Position numbers and translations under genes: made by a program. A DNA stretch of 64,000 nt from Mariniblastus sp. (GTDB taxonomy: Bacteria; Planctomycetota; Planctomycetia; Pirellulales; Pirellulaceae). Numbering within the stretch: position 1 is the first letter of the stretch; each line of letters starts with the position of its first letter. The notes beneath the pieces were generated by a model, which was not told the DNA's origin, did no database searches, and saw only the letters and a list, made by a program, of their open reading frames with translations. Where the stretch lies: contig JAQXDZ010000032.1 of the NCBI GenBank assembly GCA_029251085.1, positions 1 to 64,000 on the forward strand, written 5' to 3'. Shown here piece by piece: positions 17,215 through 26,368 of the stretch.

Positions 17215-18621
17215 ATGAACAAAACCCTCTCGTTGGCATCACCACTACGGCAAACCTGCAAAGCCACAATTGGAATTTTAATAGCAGCGGTTTGTGTCAG
17301 TTCCGCTGGGGGGCAAGATGACTGGCGGTCCGGGATGAAAACAATCAACCCGCAAGTTTCCGATACCTTTGAAATTGACGATACCCTGGTAAAGGCCGCG
17401 GGGATTCAGAAAATTTCGGGTACTCACATCGATCTTTATACCGATGTCCGTGACGAACCAACGATCAATGAGCTGGTAACCGCTTTTGATCAAGCGGTCT
17501 CACAATGGTGTACTTATTTTGGTCTTTCGGTTGAGTCAGCTGAATTGTGGAAAATGAGAGCCTTCCTGATTGCTGACAGAGCCAACCCAGTGCAATTTCA
17601 ACGAGCCGGCCTGATGCCGGCCGACCTGCCAAATTTTAAAGCCGGATTCCAGCGACGCCATAATTTTTGGCTCTATCTCCAACCGGGCAACTACTACACA
17701 CGTCATCTGCTCCTTCACGAAGGTACGCATGGTTTTATGCTGTGGTTTCTCGGCGGTCACGGTCCGGCATGGTATAGCGAGGGAATGGCCGAATTGCTTG
17801 GAGTTCACCGATGGAACGAAAATCGACTGCAACTCAATCACCGACTGAGAAGTCGCGAAGAGGCGGAGTATTGGGGGCGGGTCAAGCGAATTCGAGACGA
17901 GCGAAATACCGAGAACGAGTTAGACCTTGAGGATGTGCTCAATATCCCTCCGACTGGATTTAATAAGGTTCGGTATTATGCGTGGGCCTGGGCGGGTTGT
18001 GAGTTTTTTCAAAATCATCCGAAAACAAAACAACTGTTTTCCAAACTACCCGAACTGGCAAAACTGGATGAAGCTCGTTTCAACCGGGAATTCCTTGACC
18101 TGCTGGGAAATAACTTAGAAGGATTGAAACGTGACTGGCTGCTGTTTATCAACGAGATTGATTACGGCTACTCGGTTCCACGCGGGTGTTTATCAAAAGC
18201 AACTCCATCCAGTAGTCGCCTAGGTTCCCCGCAAACCAAATTCCAAATTTCCGCGGAAAGAAGCTGGCAAATAACCAATCAAAACGTTCAACAAGGAGAA
18301 CGTTTTCGCATTAAAAGCAGTGGTGAATTCGTGGTTGGACAATCCAATCCGCAAACGCCTTGGAAATGCGAAGCGAATGGAATTACAATTCAGTACCATC
18401 GAGGGCGTCCTCTTGGACGATTACAGGTTGGGGTTTTAGACCTGAATGCAAAAACCGCAGAACAACAGGTCAAGGGATTGCTAACCCCCCTCGATATCGG
18501 ATTAAGCGGGGTGATCTCCGCACCGACCGATGGAGTTCTCTGTTTTCGGATTAACGAATCGCCCGCTTTTTTGGATGACAATCAGGGCGCCTTGGAAGTC
18601 GTCATTGAAAAACTAGAATAG
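17215..18621 (+). CDS. secreted protein with HEGTH zinc-metallopeptidase-like motif
   Basis: Predicted exported protein of 468 residues. The ATG at 17215 gives a compact signal peptide (MNKTLSL, then [16 protein letters not shown]); the in-frame ATG at 17170 would add 15 residues. The middle contains [22 protein letters not shown] followed by [10 protein letters not shown], the HExxH-plus-downstream-Glu arrangement of gluzincin peptidases (DUF1570-like). The C-terminal ~120 residues look beta-rich and may be a carbohydrate- or cell-surface-binding module. No neighbour suggests a substrate. A proteolytic role is inferred from the motif only. Confidence 0.7.
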   Translation: MNKTLSLASPLRQTCKATIGILIAAVCVSSAGGQDDWRSGMKTINPQVSDTFEIDDTLVKAAGIQKISGTHIDLYTDVRDEPTINELVTAFDQAVSQWCTYFGLSVESAELWKMRAFLIADRANPVQFQRAGLMPADLPNFKAGFQRRHNFWLYLQPGNYYTRHLLLHEGTHGFMLWFLGGHGPAWYSEGMAELLGVHRWNENRLQLNHRLRSREEAEYWGRVKRIRDERNTENELDLEDVLNIPPTGFNKVRYYAWAWAGCEFFQNHPKTKQLFSKLPELAKLDEARFNREFLDLLGNNLEGLKRDWLLFINEIDYGYSVPRGCLSKATPSSSRLGSPQTKFQISAERSWQITNQNVQQGERFRIKSSGEFVVGQSNPQTPWKCEANGITIQYHRGRPLGRLQVGVLDLNAKTAEQQVKGLLTPLDIGLSGVISAPTDGVLCFRINESPAFLDDNQGALEVVIEKLE

Positions 18622-18685
18622 AGGCACCGGTCGGGTCGCCGAACATCCATTCCATTATTTTTTCTCGCAACCAACAAGCAACTTA

Positions 18686-19942
18686 ATGAATATTCTTCAA
18701 GCGCAAGATCCTGAGCTTTGGCAAACGATCCACGACGAATCGATTCGTCAAAAAGACGAACTTGAGATGATTGCCAGTGAAAACTACACCAGCCTTGCCG
18801 TGATGGAAGCGGTGGGGAGTGTCTTGACGAACAAGTATGCCGAAGGTTATCCCGGGCGTCGCTACTACGGCGGTTGTGAACATGTCGACGTCACTGAGAA
18901 CCTTGCCCGTGACCGAGCGAAGGAGTTATTCGGGGCAGAATTTGCCAACGTCCAGGCCCATTCGGGTTCTCAGGCTAACCAAGCTGTCTATCTCACCGCC
19001 TTAGAAGTCGGCGACACCGTGCTAGGTTTAGACCTTGCTCACGGTGGGCATCTAACCCATGGGATGCGGCTCAATCTCTCTGGCAAGCTTTACAACTTCA
19101 TTAATTATGGTGTCTGCCGAGACACTCATTTGATTGATTTTGATCAAATCGCGGCGCTGGCAAAAGAACATAAGCCCAAGATGATTGTTGCAGGCGCTAG
19201 CGCCTATCCACGCCAGATTCCTCACGAGAGGTTCAAAGAAATTGCCGACGACGTTGGCGCAATGTTATTTGTTGACATGGCTCACTATGCCGGTTTGGTC
19301 GCTGGTGGCGAACATAATGATCCTGTTCCAGTCGCCGACTTTGTCACGACCACTACTCACAAAACACTTCGCGGCCCGAGAGGTGGACTTGTGCTGTGTA
19401 AAAAGAAATATGCGAAAAAAATTAACTCAAGTGTTTTCCCCGGAATGCAGGGAGGCCCTTTGATGCACGTGGTCGCCGGCAAAGCCGCTTGTTTTCGCGA
19501 AGCATTGAAACCTGATTTTAAAGTCTATGCGAAATCAGTAAAAGCAAACGCTAAAGCTCTCGCTGAAACTCTACAATCAGGAGGTCTTTCTCTTGTCAGT
19601 GGAGGAACCGACAATCATCTCGTTCTGGTTGATGTCACGGCAAAAGGAATAGGTGGTACGATTGCGGAGGACACCTTGGGTGCGTGCGGAATTACAGTTA
19701 ACAAAAACATGATTCCTTACGACGAGAGAAAACCGATGGATCCGAGTGGTGTTCGAATTGGAACTCCCGCTTTAACGACTCGCGGCATGGGCGTTGAACA
19801 AATGAAACAAATTGGTCAATGGATTGTCGACGCACTGAGCCACCACGAAGATACTTCAAAGCTGGAATCGATTCGAGGGAATGTCAAAGACCTTTGCCAG
19901 CATTTTCCAGTTCCCGCGGCAGGAGTGGAAACTGCGGTTTAA
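18686..19942 (+). CDS. glyA: serine hydroxymethyltransferase
   Basis: PLP enzyme that interconverts serine and glycine and charges tetrahydrofolate with one-carbon units. The 418-residue sequence has the N-terminal [10 protein letters not shown], the [14 protein letters not shown] substrate region, the cofactor-site [13 protein letters not shown], and the PLP-lysine motif [13 protein letters not shown]. Length matches bacterial GlyA (about 415-420). The ATG at 18686 gives the normal N-terminus, although no strong RBS precedes it. No folate gene is immediately adjacent. Confidence 0.97.
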   Translation: MNILQAQDPELWQTIHDESIRQKDELEMIASENYTSLAVMEAVGSVLTNKYAEGYPGRRYYGGCEHVDVTENLARDRAKELFGAEFANVQAHSGSQANQAVYLTALEVGDTVLGLDLAHGGHLTHGMRLNLSGKLYNFINYGVCRDTHLIDFDQIAALAKEHKPKMIVAGASAYPRQIPHERFKEIADDVGAMLFVDMAHYAGLVAGGEHNDPVPVADFVTTTTHKTLRGPRGGLVLCKKKYAKKINSSVFPGMQGGPLMHVVAGKAACFREALKPDFKVYAKSVKANAKALAETLQSGGLSLVSGGTDNHLVLVDVTAKGIGGTIAEDTLGACGITVNKNMIPYDERKPMDPSGVRIGTPALTTRGMGVEQMKQIGQWIVDALSHHEDTSKLESIRGNVKDLCQHFPVPAAGVETAV

Positions 19943-19958
19943 AATCTGGGTTGCTGAC

Positions 19959-20324
19959 TTATTTTTTCGGTTGAACCGACTCAGTCGGTTCTTTGCCTAA
20001 TAACCGGGCGATCTCTCGATCGCTCGATGCCCAAACCATGGTGATTAAGACCGCAAACAGGACAATTCCTGCCCAGACAAACGGGTGTACCTGCGTGAAA
20101 TCAATTGACAATTGCCAAGTGTCAATCGCAGTTAAAGATGCTAGGGAAATCCAAGTGTCGCTTGAATTCTGCTGGCCCGTCAAAAAACCCTGACTCAACT
20201 GAGCCGATTGACTCAGTTGAACCGGGGGTGAAAAAGCTGACGAGCTATTTGGAAAAACTACGTTGCTAAAAACTGCCCCTGCTGTAATGACAAGTGATAA
20301 TAATAATCGTCGAGGATAAAACAT
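19959..20324 (-). CDS. small exported/membrane protein, function unknown
   Basis: The ATG at 20324 (GGAA just upstream) gives 121 residues; the frame stays open to 20687, but that extension looks non-coding. The N-terminus is a signal peptide or membrane anchor (MFYPRRLLLSLVITAGAVFSN). A Ser/Gln-rich segment has an imperfect QLSQ duplication (VQLSQSAQLSQ). One transmembrane helix near the C-terminus (VWAGIVLFAVLITMVWA) leads into a short cytoplasmic tail ending SVQPKK. It converges on glyA with a 16-bp gap. Not recognised. Confidence 0.6.
   Translation of the reverse strand: MFYPRRLLLSLVITAGAVFSNVVFPNSSSAFSPPVQLSQSAQLSQGFLTGQQNSSDTWISLASLTAIDTWQLSIDFTQVHPFVWAGIVLFAVLITMVWASSDREIARLLGKEPTESVQPKK
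19973..19994 (+). terminator. possible terminator hairpin for glyA inside the end of the opposite gene
   Basis: GAACCGAC (19973-19980) and GTCGGTTC (19984-19991) form eight perfect pairs around a TCA loop, but only three T follow. It sits inside the last codons of the convergent gene, so it may be incidental to the coding sequence. Confidence 0.35.
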
Positions 20325-20719
20325 TTCAGTTCCGGGCTCAGTGGTCTTTTCAAAAGTCAGCGTTTCCAACTTGCTGGCTACATGCATTCCACTTTCGCAA
20401 ACGGTATGCCACGGAAGAAAATCAAAAAATCCCCGCGTTTCAGGCGTTTTTTGACGAGTTGATGTTGTCGAAAAACCACGTGTCTCGCGGATGGTGAGGA
20501 AAGGCCTCATTCGACAGCAAGCTTCCAGTGATTTGTTTTCAATGAATTCGATTGTCGTAACAATCATTGCGGTTTTAGGTGCTCGCCAGCACGAGTGGCG
20601 CGATAATTTTTTACTTTCTTGCCTTGACTGATATCCACCAAGGTAAACTCTTAGCGGGAGAGGTTCGGCTAGAGTGAATTGACGCAATTTCGCCCTACCA
20701 CAAAAATCTGTAGTTGGTC
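20325..20719. other. 395-bp spacer between divergent genes
   Basis: It separates the minus-strand membrane-protein start (20324) from the plus-strand TPR gene (20720), so it should contain both promoters. I see no convincing promoter boxes. A small hairpin CGCCA-7nt-TGGCG occurs at 20584-20600. The minus-strand frame open across this stretch has protein-unlike composition. Confidence 0.4.
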
Positions 20720-21295
20720 ATGACGAGTAAAACATTGAACCGCAAACAAGCTCAACGCCAAAAAAACATTCTGGCGGCAGAAGGCTATCTAGAACTTGCG
20801 ACCGCGCTCGATAGTGCGTGCAGCCTCGACTTAGATTTAAAGAAACAGTTAGTGGACCTTGCCCTAAACTCTTTAAACCAGGTGATACGTCCGGGCGGCC
20901 ATAAGCCATACATCTTGTTCTTAAAAGGACAGGCTCACCGAATCGCCCAACGCCCACGTTTAGCCATCACTTTTTTTGAACAGTCTCACAAGATCGATGA
21001 CGAAAACCTTCATACCTGTCTCGCACTGGCTTGGTGCTGCAAGCGAACACAGCAAATCGACCGCGCAGTTGAAGTCATGCAAACCGCCGTCGAAATGAAC
21101 TCTGAAAGCTGCATCAGCCATTACAATCTCGCCTGCTATTGTGCTTTAAACCAGCGAATTGACGACGCGTTAATGCACCTCTCCTTTGCGTTAAATCTGA
21201 ACCCAGATTATCTGGCGAGAATTGCCGCTGAATCCGATTTTGATTCCATCCGGGACAATCCAAGATTTGCGGATATCACAACGCTGGCCGTTTAA
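20720..21295 (+). CDS. TPR-repeat protein
   Basis: A 191-residue cytoplasmic protein made mostly of tetratricopeptide-like helical pairs. Recognisable units run around PYILFLKGQAHRIAQRPRLAI, ENLHTCLALAWCCKRTQQID, and SCISHYNLACYCALNQRIDD, the last with the NPDY that often caps a TPR. The ending LARIAAESDFDSIRDNPRF is typical of bacterial TPR proteins of the 'D-F-D-S-I-R-D-N-P-R-F' type. There is a TTG two codons upstream, but the ATG at 20720 is the simpler start. Partner unknown. Confidence 0.75.
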   Translation: MTSKTLNRKQAQRQKNILAAEGYLELATALDSACSLDLDLKKQLVDLALNSLNQVIRPGGHKPYILFLKGQAHRIAQRPRLAITFFEQSHKIDDENLHTCLALAWCCKRTQQIDRAVEVMQTAVEMNSESCISHYNLACYCALNQRIDDALMHLSFALNLNPDYLARIAAESDFDSIRDNPRFADITTLAV

Positions 21296-21632
21296 AACAC
21301 TTTGAAGTGTTGATCTCTCCTGCAATTTATGGCTTTTGTTTCGTTGGTTTTATCTACCGCCGCAACATGCCGCCAACGCAAGACAACGTGGTTAGAAACC
21401 TATAGCGGTCCATGCTTGGAGCGATGGAACGACTGCCTGCATCTGATCTGCCGTTCCTTCAAGATTGCGAATGAAAGACCACACGGACGCCTCAACAGTC
21501 AATTTAATTGATGCGGCCAACGGTTGGAAAAAAGAATACCATCGCGATGAACCAGCTACCCAACCATTCGATTTGTTGGCCGGGCAGTTGATTCAAGCAT
21601 ATCAATCTTGCGCAGAGCTATTGCCAGTGAAT
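21296..21632. other. 337-bp spacer between the TPR gene and prfB
   Basis: Both flanking genes end here (convergent). A 63-codon plus-strand frame beginning at 21471 runs into the prfB 3' end, but it has no RBS or recognisable domain. I see no clear terminator for either gene. Confidence 0.4.
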
Positions 21633-22734
21633 TTAGCCGTTATTTTTCGCCCGCCAGTTTAAAAGAGAATCCAAAAAACCCTGAATCTCTCCGTCAAGGA
21701 CTTTGTGAAAATCACCCATACTGAATCCGGTTCGCGTATCTTTCACTCGCTGATCTGGATGTTGAAAATAATTTCTAATCTGTGATCCAAATCCCACCCG
21801 AGATTTATTGGCGTATTTGTCGGCTTCCTCTGCCTCGCGTTTTTCTTCTTCCAATCGAGCAAGCTGCGCCCGCAGCATCTTCCAGGCTTGATCCCGGTTC
21901 TTATGTTGGCTTCGCTGGCTTTGGCACTGCACAACCGTATTGGTTGGGATATGTGTCAAACGAATCGCGCTGTCAGTTTTGTTTACGTGCTGGCCACCAG
22001 CACCGCTAGCGCGATAAGTGTCGACTCGAACATCTTTGTCGTCGATACTAATTTCTACGCTGTCTGAAATTTCAGGTGACACATCAACCGCCGCGAAGCT
22101 GGTCTGCCGTTTTCCTTCTGAATTAAAAGGGCTAATTCTGACCAACCGATGAAGCCCTGTCTCACTCTTTAAATAGCCGTAAGCCATTGGGCCGCGAATC
22201 GCGATGGAAGCGCTGTTAATTCCAGCTTCGTCGTTGTTGTTTCGATCGAACTCGATGACTTGATAATCATTCTTTTGAGCCCAGGCAACATACATCCGGA
22301 GCATCATTTCAGCCCAGTCGTTTGCATCCGTTCCGCCGTCTCGCGCGTGGATCGTCAAAATGGCACCAGCATTGTCGTACGGTCCATTTAACAGCGCCTT
22401 GAGTTCCAGAGAGTCCAATTGCTTTTCGAGAGATTTGATTTCCGATCGCACTTCTCCTTCGATCGATTCATCCTCATCAGCCATCTCAATTAATGCTTCG
22501 AGATCCTCTCCAGCAGAACTGAGTTCCATCATTGGCGCGACAATGGCTTTCACAGATTTCAATCGGCCAACTGTCTCCTGGGCAGATTCCTGATTATCCC
22601 AAAAGTTTTGAGCCGCCATTTCAGCTTCAATATCGACAATGGATTTTAACTTGGCGTCGTAGTCAAAGACTGTCTCGGAGCAAGGTGATGCGCTCGATAA
22701 TCGCTTGTGACCGGTTGGTAAGATCAGAGTCCAT
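21633..22734 (-). CDS. prfB: peptide chain release factor 2, expressed by programmed +1 frameshift
   Basis: The main frame (from 22664 down) encodes RF2: the stop-codon-recognition tripeptide SPF in RISPFNSEG, specific for UGA/UAA, and the peptidyl-hydrolysis GGQ in ASGAGGQHVNKTDSA. The usual N-terminus is missing from that frame but is found upstream in another. An ATG at 22734 opens 23 codons (MDSDLTNRSQAIIERITLLRDSL) ending CTT TGA C at 22668-22662. Skipping one base there reads on as DYDAKLKSIVDIEAEMAAQN, joining the main frame. The product is 366 residues, almost identical in length to E. coli RF2 (365). Confidence 0.95.
22662..22668 (-). promoter_or_regulatory. prfB programmed +1 frameshift site (CTT TGA C)
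   Basis: On the minus strand, codon 23 CTT is followed by in-frame TGA and then C, the same slippery heptamer as in E. coli prfB. RF2 scarcity slows termination at this UGA and favours slipping into the +1 frame, so RF2 regulates its own synthesis. The upstream Shine-Dalgarno-like element is weaker than in E. coli: before the three-base spacer AGT there is CGAGAC rather than AGGGGG. Confidence 0.9.
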
Positions 22735-23262
22735 GTATTTACTTCTTTAATATGTCAGGCTGTGACAAAAGCCCAGCGATTAGACCGAGGGTGAATAACT
22801 AATCAAGACCATGATTGTTAACTCATCCTCAATCTGGTCAACCGGTGCAAAACGAGTCGTGCAGGTAGCATCGGTACTGAAAGACGCTTCAGATTTCTTT
22901 AAAAAACCGGATTTATCTCCGTTTCTCAATGCCCCGTCTATCGACCGGATGATAACGGTTAAACCGAATGATTTAACGTCAAAAACGCACGATTGGTTGA
23001 CCATTTTCCCGACCGAACTTAAAGTTAGAGATCGTTTTCAATTTGCACCAAAGTCCACGATTCAGACGCTATGATTAGCTAGAGGTTTCGTCAAAGAAAA
23101 GAGCGTGTTCCTTGAGAATCGATCAATTTTCACTCACTTTCCGGCGGAAACCCAGCAAACCTTCACCTCTGCAAGGCGTTTTCCAATAAACTGTTAAAGC
23201 ATGAAACTGTCTATCTGGATTCCCAACTGGACTGACAGACCTACCTAATTGAGAAAATCTAG
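22735..23262. other. 528-bp spacer between prfB and the PilT-like gene (divergent)
   Basis: It should contain promoters for both genes. Short opposing ORFs (22811-23074 plus, 22780-23004 minus) cover the same DNA, and neither has an RBS or recognisable domain. No terminator-like hairpin was found. Confidence 0.4.
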
Positions 23263-24492
23263 ATGTCCAAGCCAAAACAAAAAGCTCCCAATTCTGAAAA
23301 TTCCAAAATTTCAGAATCTAACGGCAAAACACTCAAAGAACGCGAAGACGAAGCAATTGAGCGAATGGTGGGTCAGTTTGTCGTCAAGCAAACTGAAAAA
23401 CCAGTTGATAAGTATTTTCGCGCACTCGTAAAGCTAGAAGGTTCCGACCTTCATATGAAAGTTGGCAAGGCGCCCATTGTTCGTGTCAACGGAACACTTA
23501 AAGAACTCAATCGTGGACCGATCGAAGTCGAAGAGATGGCGCGTTTGTTGTTTCCGATGCTGAACGAACGCAATCGAGACATTTTTGATCACGAAGGGGG
23601 AGCTGACTTCGCCTACACGGTGGATGTCGATGGCGTTAGTTGGCGATTTCGTGTCAACATGTTGAAGCAATTGGGTAAAATTGGATTAGTTGCCCGTCGT
23701 GTGAACAACCACATTCCCAACTTCGAGGGCCTTTACCTTCCTCCAGCCATGGAAACGCTTTGCCACTTTGAGCAAGGAATGATCCTCTTGGCAGGGGTTA
23801 CCGGTTCGGGAAAAAGTACAACCATTGCGTCGATGTTGAATTACATCAATCGCATTTATTCAAAACATATTCTGACCCTCGAAGATCCTATTGAATTTGT
23901 TTTCACCGACGACAAGTGCTTGATCAACCAGCGTGAAGTTGGAATCGACGTTGTCGACTTTGGTGTCGGTATGAAACACGCGGTGCGTGAAGATCCCGAT
24001 ATTATTCTGGTCGGTGAGCTTCGAGACGAAGAAACATTTATGACGGCGATCCATGCGGCCGAAACCGGTCACCTCGTCTTTGGAACAATTCACGCGTCCA
24101 CTGCTCCTTCGACGATCGGCCGTATTCTCGACCTTTTCCCGGAAGAAATGCACGGGGCAATTCGCGGTGCTATCGCGATGAACATGAAAGCGATCGTCGC
24201 TCAAAAACTACTCAAATCAATCAATCCAAAAGTCGGTCGTGTTCCTACCTGTGAAATCATGACGTTTAATCCAACCGTCAGAAAACTGATTCTCGAAGAA
24301 CGAGACCACAACCTCAGTGATGCAATTCGCATTGGTGCCGAAGAAGGCATGCAGGACTTTACAATGAGTTTGAAGAACCTGATTGACGACGAGCTAATTG
24401 ACCGCCCCACGGCATTCCAAGTCGCTCCGAACAAAGAAGAATTAAAGATGAAGCTCAAAGGTATCGACGTCTCGCAACCTGGAATTATTTAA
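23263..24492 (+). CDS. PilT/GspE-family ATPase (type IV pilus retraction-like)
   Basis: A 409-residue secretion ATPase with all catalytic features: Walker A G178-VTGSG-K184-ST, the Asp box/EDPIEFVF region, and the His box IHAAETGHLVFGTIHAST. The N-terminal PilT domain contains GSDLHMKVGKAPIVRVNG. PilT-type hexamers power pilus retraction or related envelope machines. The Lys/Asn-rich first 35 residues are an extension without predicted fold. The stop codon overlaps the next ATG (TAATG at 24490), so it is translationally coupled to a related but degenerate ATPase. No pilin or PilB/PilC gene is in the window, so true pilus function is uncertain. Confidence 0.9.
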   Translation: MSKPKQKAPNSENSKISESNGKTLKEREDEAIERMVGQFVVKQTEKPVDKYFRALVKLEGSDLHMKVGKAPIVRVNGTLKELNRGPIEVEEMARLLFPMLNERNRDIFDHEGGADFAYTVDVDGVSWRFRVNMLKQLGKIGLVARRVNNHIPNFEGLYLPPAMETLCHFEQGMILLAGVTGSGKSTTIASMLNYINRIYSKHILTLEDPIEFVFTDDKCLINQREVGIDVVDFGVGMKHAVREDPDIILVGELRDEETFMTAIHAAETGHLVFGTIHASTAPSTIGRILDLFPEEMHGAIRGAIAMNMKAIVAQKLLKSINPKVGRVPTCEIMTFNPTVRKLILEERDHNLSDAIRIGAEEGMQDFTMSLKNLIDDELIDRPTAFQVAPNKEELKMKLKGIDVSQPGII

Positions 24493-26261
24493 TGGCTCGC
24501 TGCAATCGAACGGTATTATTGCTTACGGCCGCAGTCGCCATTTTGCTTGTACCCTTTGCTGACAATTTGTTTGCCCAAGATCCTGAAAGTGCTATGCAGT
24601 ACAAACCGGGTCCGGGTGGCTATTTTTCCTGGTGGAAATTACTGTTGATTGCGGCAGTATTCATTTTCTGGGTACGAATGGCAGACTGGGCTAACCGCGA
24701 CTCGATGAAAATCGGGGAACGAATGGGTATGCAACCTGAGTTTTGGAACCCGATGATTGCTTTTCCGTTCCTTGCCGGTTTCATTTTAGTAATCTCTCTG
24801 CCCATCTTCGTCGCTGGCTTACCGATTTACTTAATCACAGCCTTCATGCCAGTCACGGTTTACTTTTTTATTCGTCGCAGTCGGTTCAAGCAAAACCCCA
24901 ATATAAAACAATACCTCAAGCTCAAACCGGGCGAGGCTCCCGCTGCTGAAGCTCTTCCACAAGACGAAGGCGCCTTTATTGATTTCACTCCGGCGGGTGA
25001 CGATTCAAATCAAAAACAGGGCAACTTGATTCGCGCCCGACAGTCTGATGGATTTACGAGTTTTAAAGAGTTGCTCGCGTTGACTCAATTTAAACGTGCC
25101 GAGCAGTTGCAGATGGAATTTACACGGGAAGGTGTTTCTCTGCGGATTTTAGTTGACGGTTCGTGGCATCCCCTTGATCCCATGGATCGAGAGGCCGGAG
25201 ATGCAATTTTATCGAGCATGAAAAATTTGGCGGGTTTAAACGCTGCCGAACGACGCGCTCCACAAACTGGTTCTTTCCGATTTAAATCTGAGACCGGCAA
25301 GGCGGCAATTACGGTCACCTCACGGGGAGTGGCTACTGGCGAACGCGTCCTGATGAAATACGAAATCTCTGCCAAAGAAGCGTTGCCATTTCCGCAACTG
25401 GGCATGTTTCCCGATATGGTTTCGCAAATCAAAGATTCACTGGATCAAAATGGCACAACCATCATTTCCGCTCCACCGGGATGTGGTTTAACTTCGTCCT
25501 GGCAAGGTGCGTTGGTAACTGCAGATCGATTAACGCGTGACTGTGTTGGCGTGATTGATCAAGATGAAATCGAAACCGTTCAGGAAAACATCGTTATCCA
25601 TCGGTACGAAGAAGGAACCGAGAAGAGTCAGTTCCCAATTCTAAAGACGTTACTGCTGACACAACCGGACATGCTTGCCGTCCCCAAGTTAGAAACTACG
25701 GAAACCTTTGACCTGTTGATGAACCAGGTCCTTACCCAGCAACGTTCGGTTTTGCTTCGCGTACCAGCCAAGTCCGCCGCCGAAGCGTTACTCAAGATGT
25801 ACAAGCAAGCTGGCGATCGGGATCAGTTCTTAAAAGCCACTAAAAATGTCACCTGTCAACGGCTTGTCCGACGCTTATGTACGGATTGCCGTGTCGAAGT
25901 GCGTGTTCAACCGAAGACCATCCAACAGCTTGGCGGCAACCCAAAGACTCAAGGCACGATTTACAACCAGTGGCGACTCCCACCCCCGGACCAAAGAGTT
26001 GACGATAAAGGCCGGCCGATAGAATATCCTCCGTGCACAACCTGTGGCGGGCTTGGATTTATCGGTCGAATCGCAGTTTTTGAAATGCTGAGCCTGAATG
26101 ATCAACTTCGCACACTTATCAAGCAAAGCCCGAAAATTACTACCGTAGAAGCGGCGGCAGTCAAATTGGGGAAAACGACAATTACAAAAGAAGCCTACAA
26201 ACTTGTGTTGCTCGGTGTCACTTCATTGGCTGAAGCTCAAAGGATACTCAAGCAGCAGTAG
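24492..26261 (+). CDS. membrane-anchored GspE-like protein with degenerate Walker A
   Basis: 589 residues. The N-terminus has a signal-like helix ending in FAQ and two or three membrane spans between about 45 and 125, unusual for this cytoplasmic ATPase family. After a GspE-like N2 region, the nucleotide site reads A327-PPGCGL-TS, with Leu333 where the Walker A Lys should be. The EDP and HAxT boxes are not conserved. The C-terminal zinc site of GspE is kept (CTDC and CTTC pairs), followed by GLGFIGRIAVFEML. It probably does not hydrolyse ATP and may be a structural or regulatory partner of the active ATPase encoded directly upstream with a 1-bp overlap. Confidence 0.82.
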   Translation: MARCNRTVLLLTAAVAILLVPFADNLFAQDPESAMQYKPGPGGYFSWWKLLLIAAVFIFWVRMADWANRDSMKIGERMGMQPEFWNPMIAFPFLAGFILVISLPIFVAGLPIYLITAFMPVTVYFFIRRSRFKQNPNIKQYLKLKPGEAPAAEALPQDEGAFIDFTPAGDDSNQKQGNLIRARQSDGFTSFKELLALTQFKRAEQLQMEFTREGVSLRILVDGSWHPLDPMDREAGDAILSSMKNLAGLNAAERRAPQTGSFRFKSETGKAAITVTSRGVATGERVLMKYEISAKEALPFPQLGMFPDMVSQIKDSLDQNGTTIISAPPGCGLTSSWQGALVTADRLTRDCVGVIDQDEIETVQENIVIHRYEEGTEKSQFPILKTLLLTQPDMLAVPKLETTETFDLLMNQVLTQQRSVLLRVPAKSAAEALLKMYKQAGDRDQFLKATKNVTCQRLVRRLCTDCRVEVRVQPKTIQQLGGNPKTQGTIYNQWRLPPPDQRVDDKGRPIEYPPCTTCGGLGFIGRIAVFEMLSLNDQLRTLIKQSPKITTVEAAAVKLGKTTITKEAYKLVLLGVTSLAEAQRILKQQ

Positions 26262-26368
26262 GTTGCTACGCACCTCATTTATATCGTTCGTAAATCGAGC
26301 ACGTCACTTTTACAACTTTCGCGTCATAATCCTGATCTCATTTATCTCTAGCTGGGCAAAATTAATTA

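Noticed and set aside
20325..20687. Upstream extension of the 19959-20324 minus-strand gene
   Set aside because: The extra 121 codons have no protein-like pattern, and the ATG at 20324 starts a clear signal sequence.
21465..21662. Plus-strand ORF of 65 codons overlapping the prfB 3' end
   Set aside because: No RBS or domain; it overlaps a certain gene on the other strand.
22811..23074. Plus-strand 87-codon ORF between prfB and the PilT-like gene
   Set aside because: No RBS, no recognisable domain, and a similar-length minus-strand ORF covers the same DNA.
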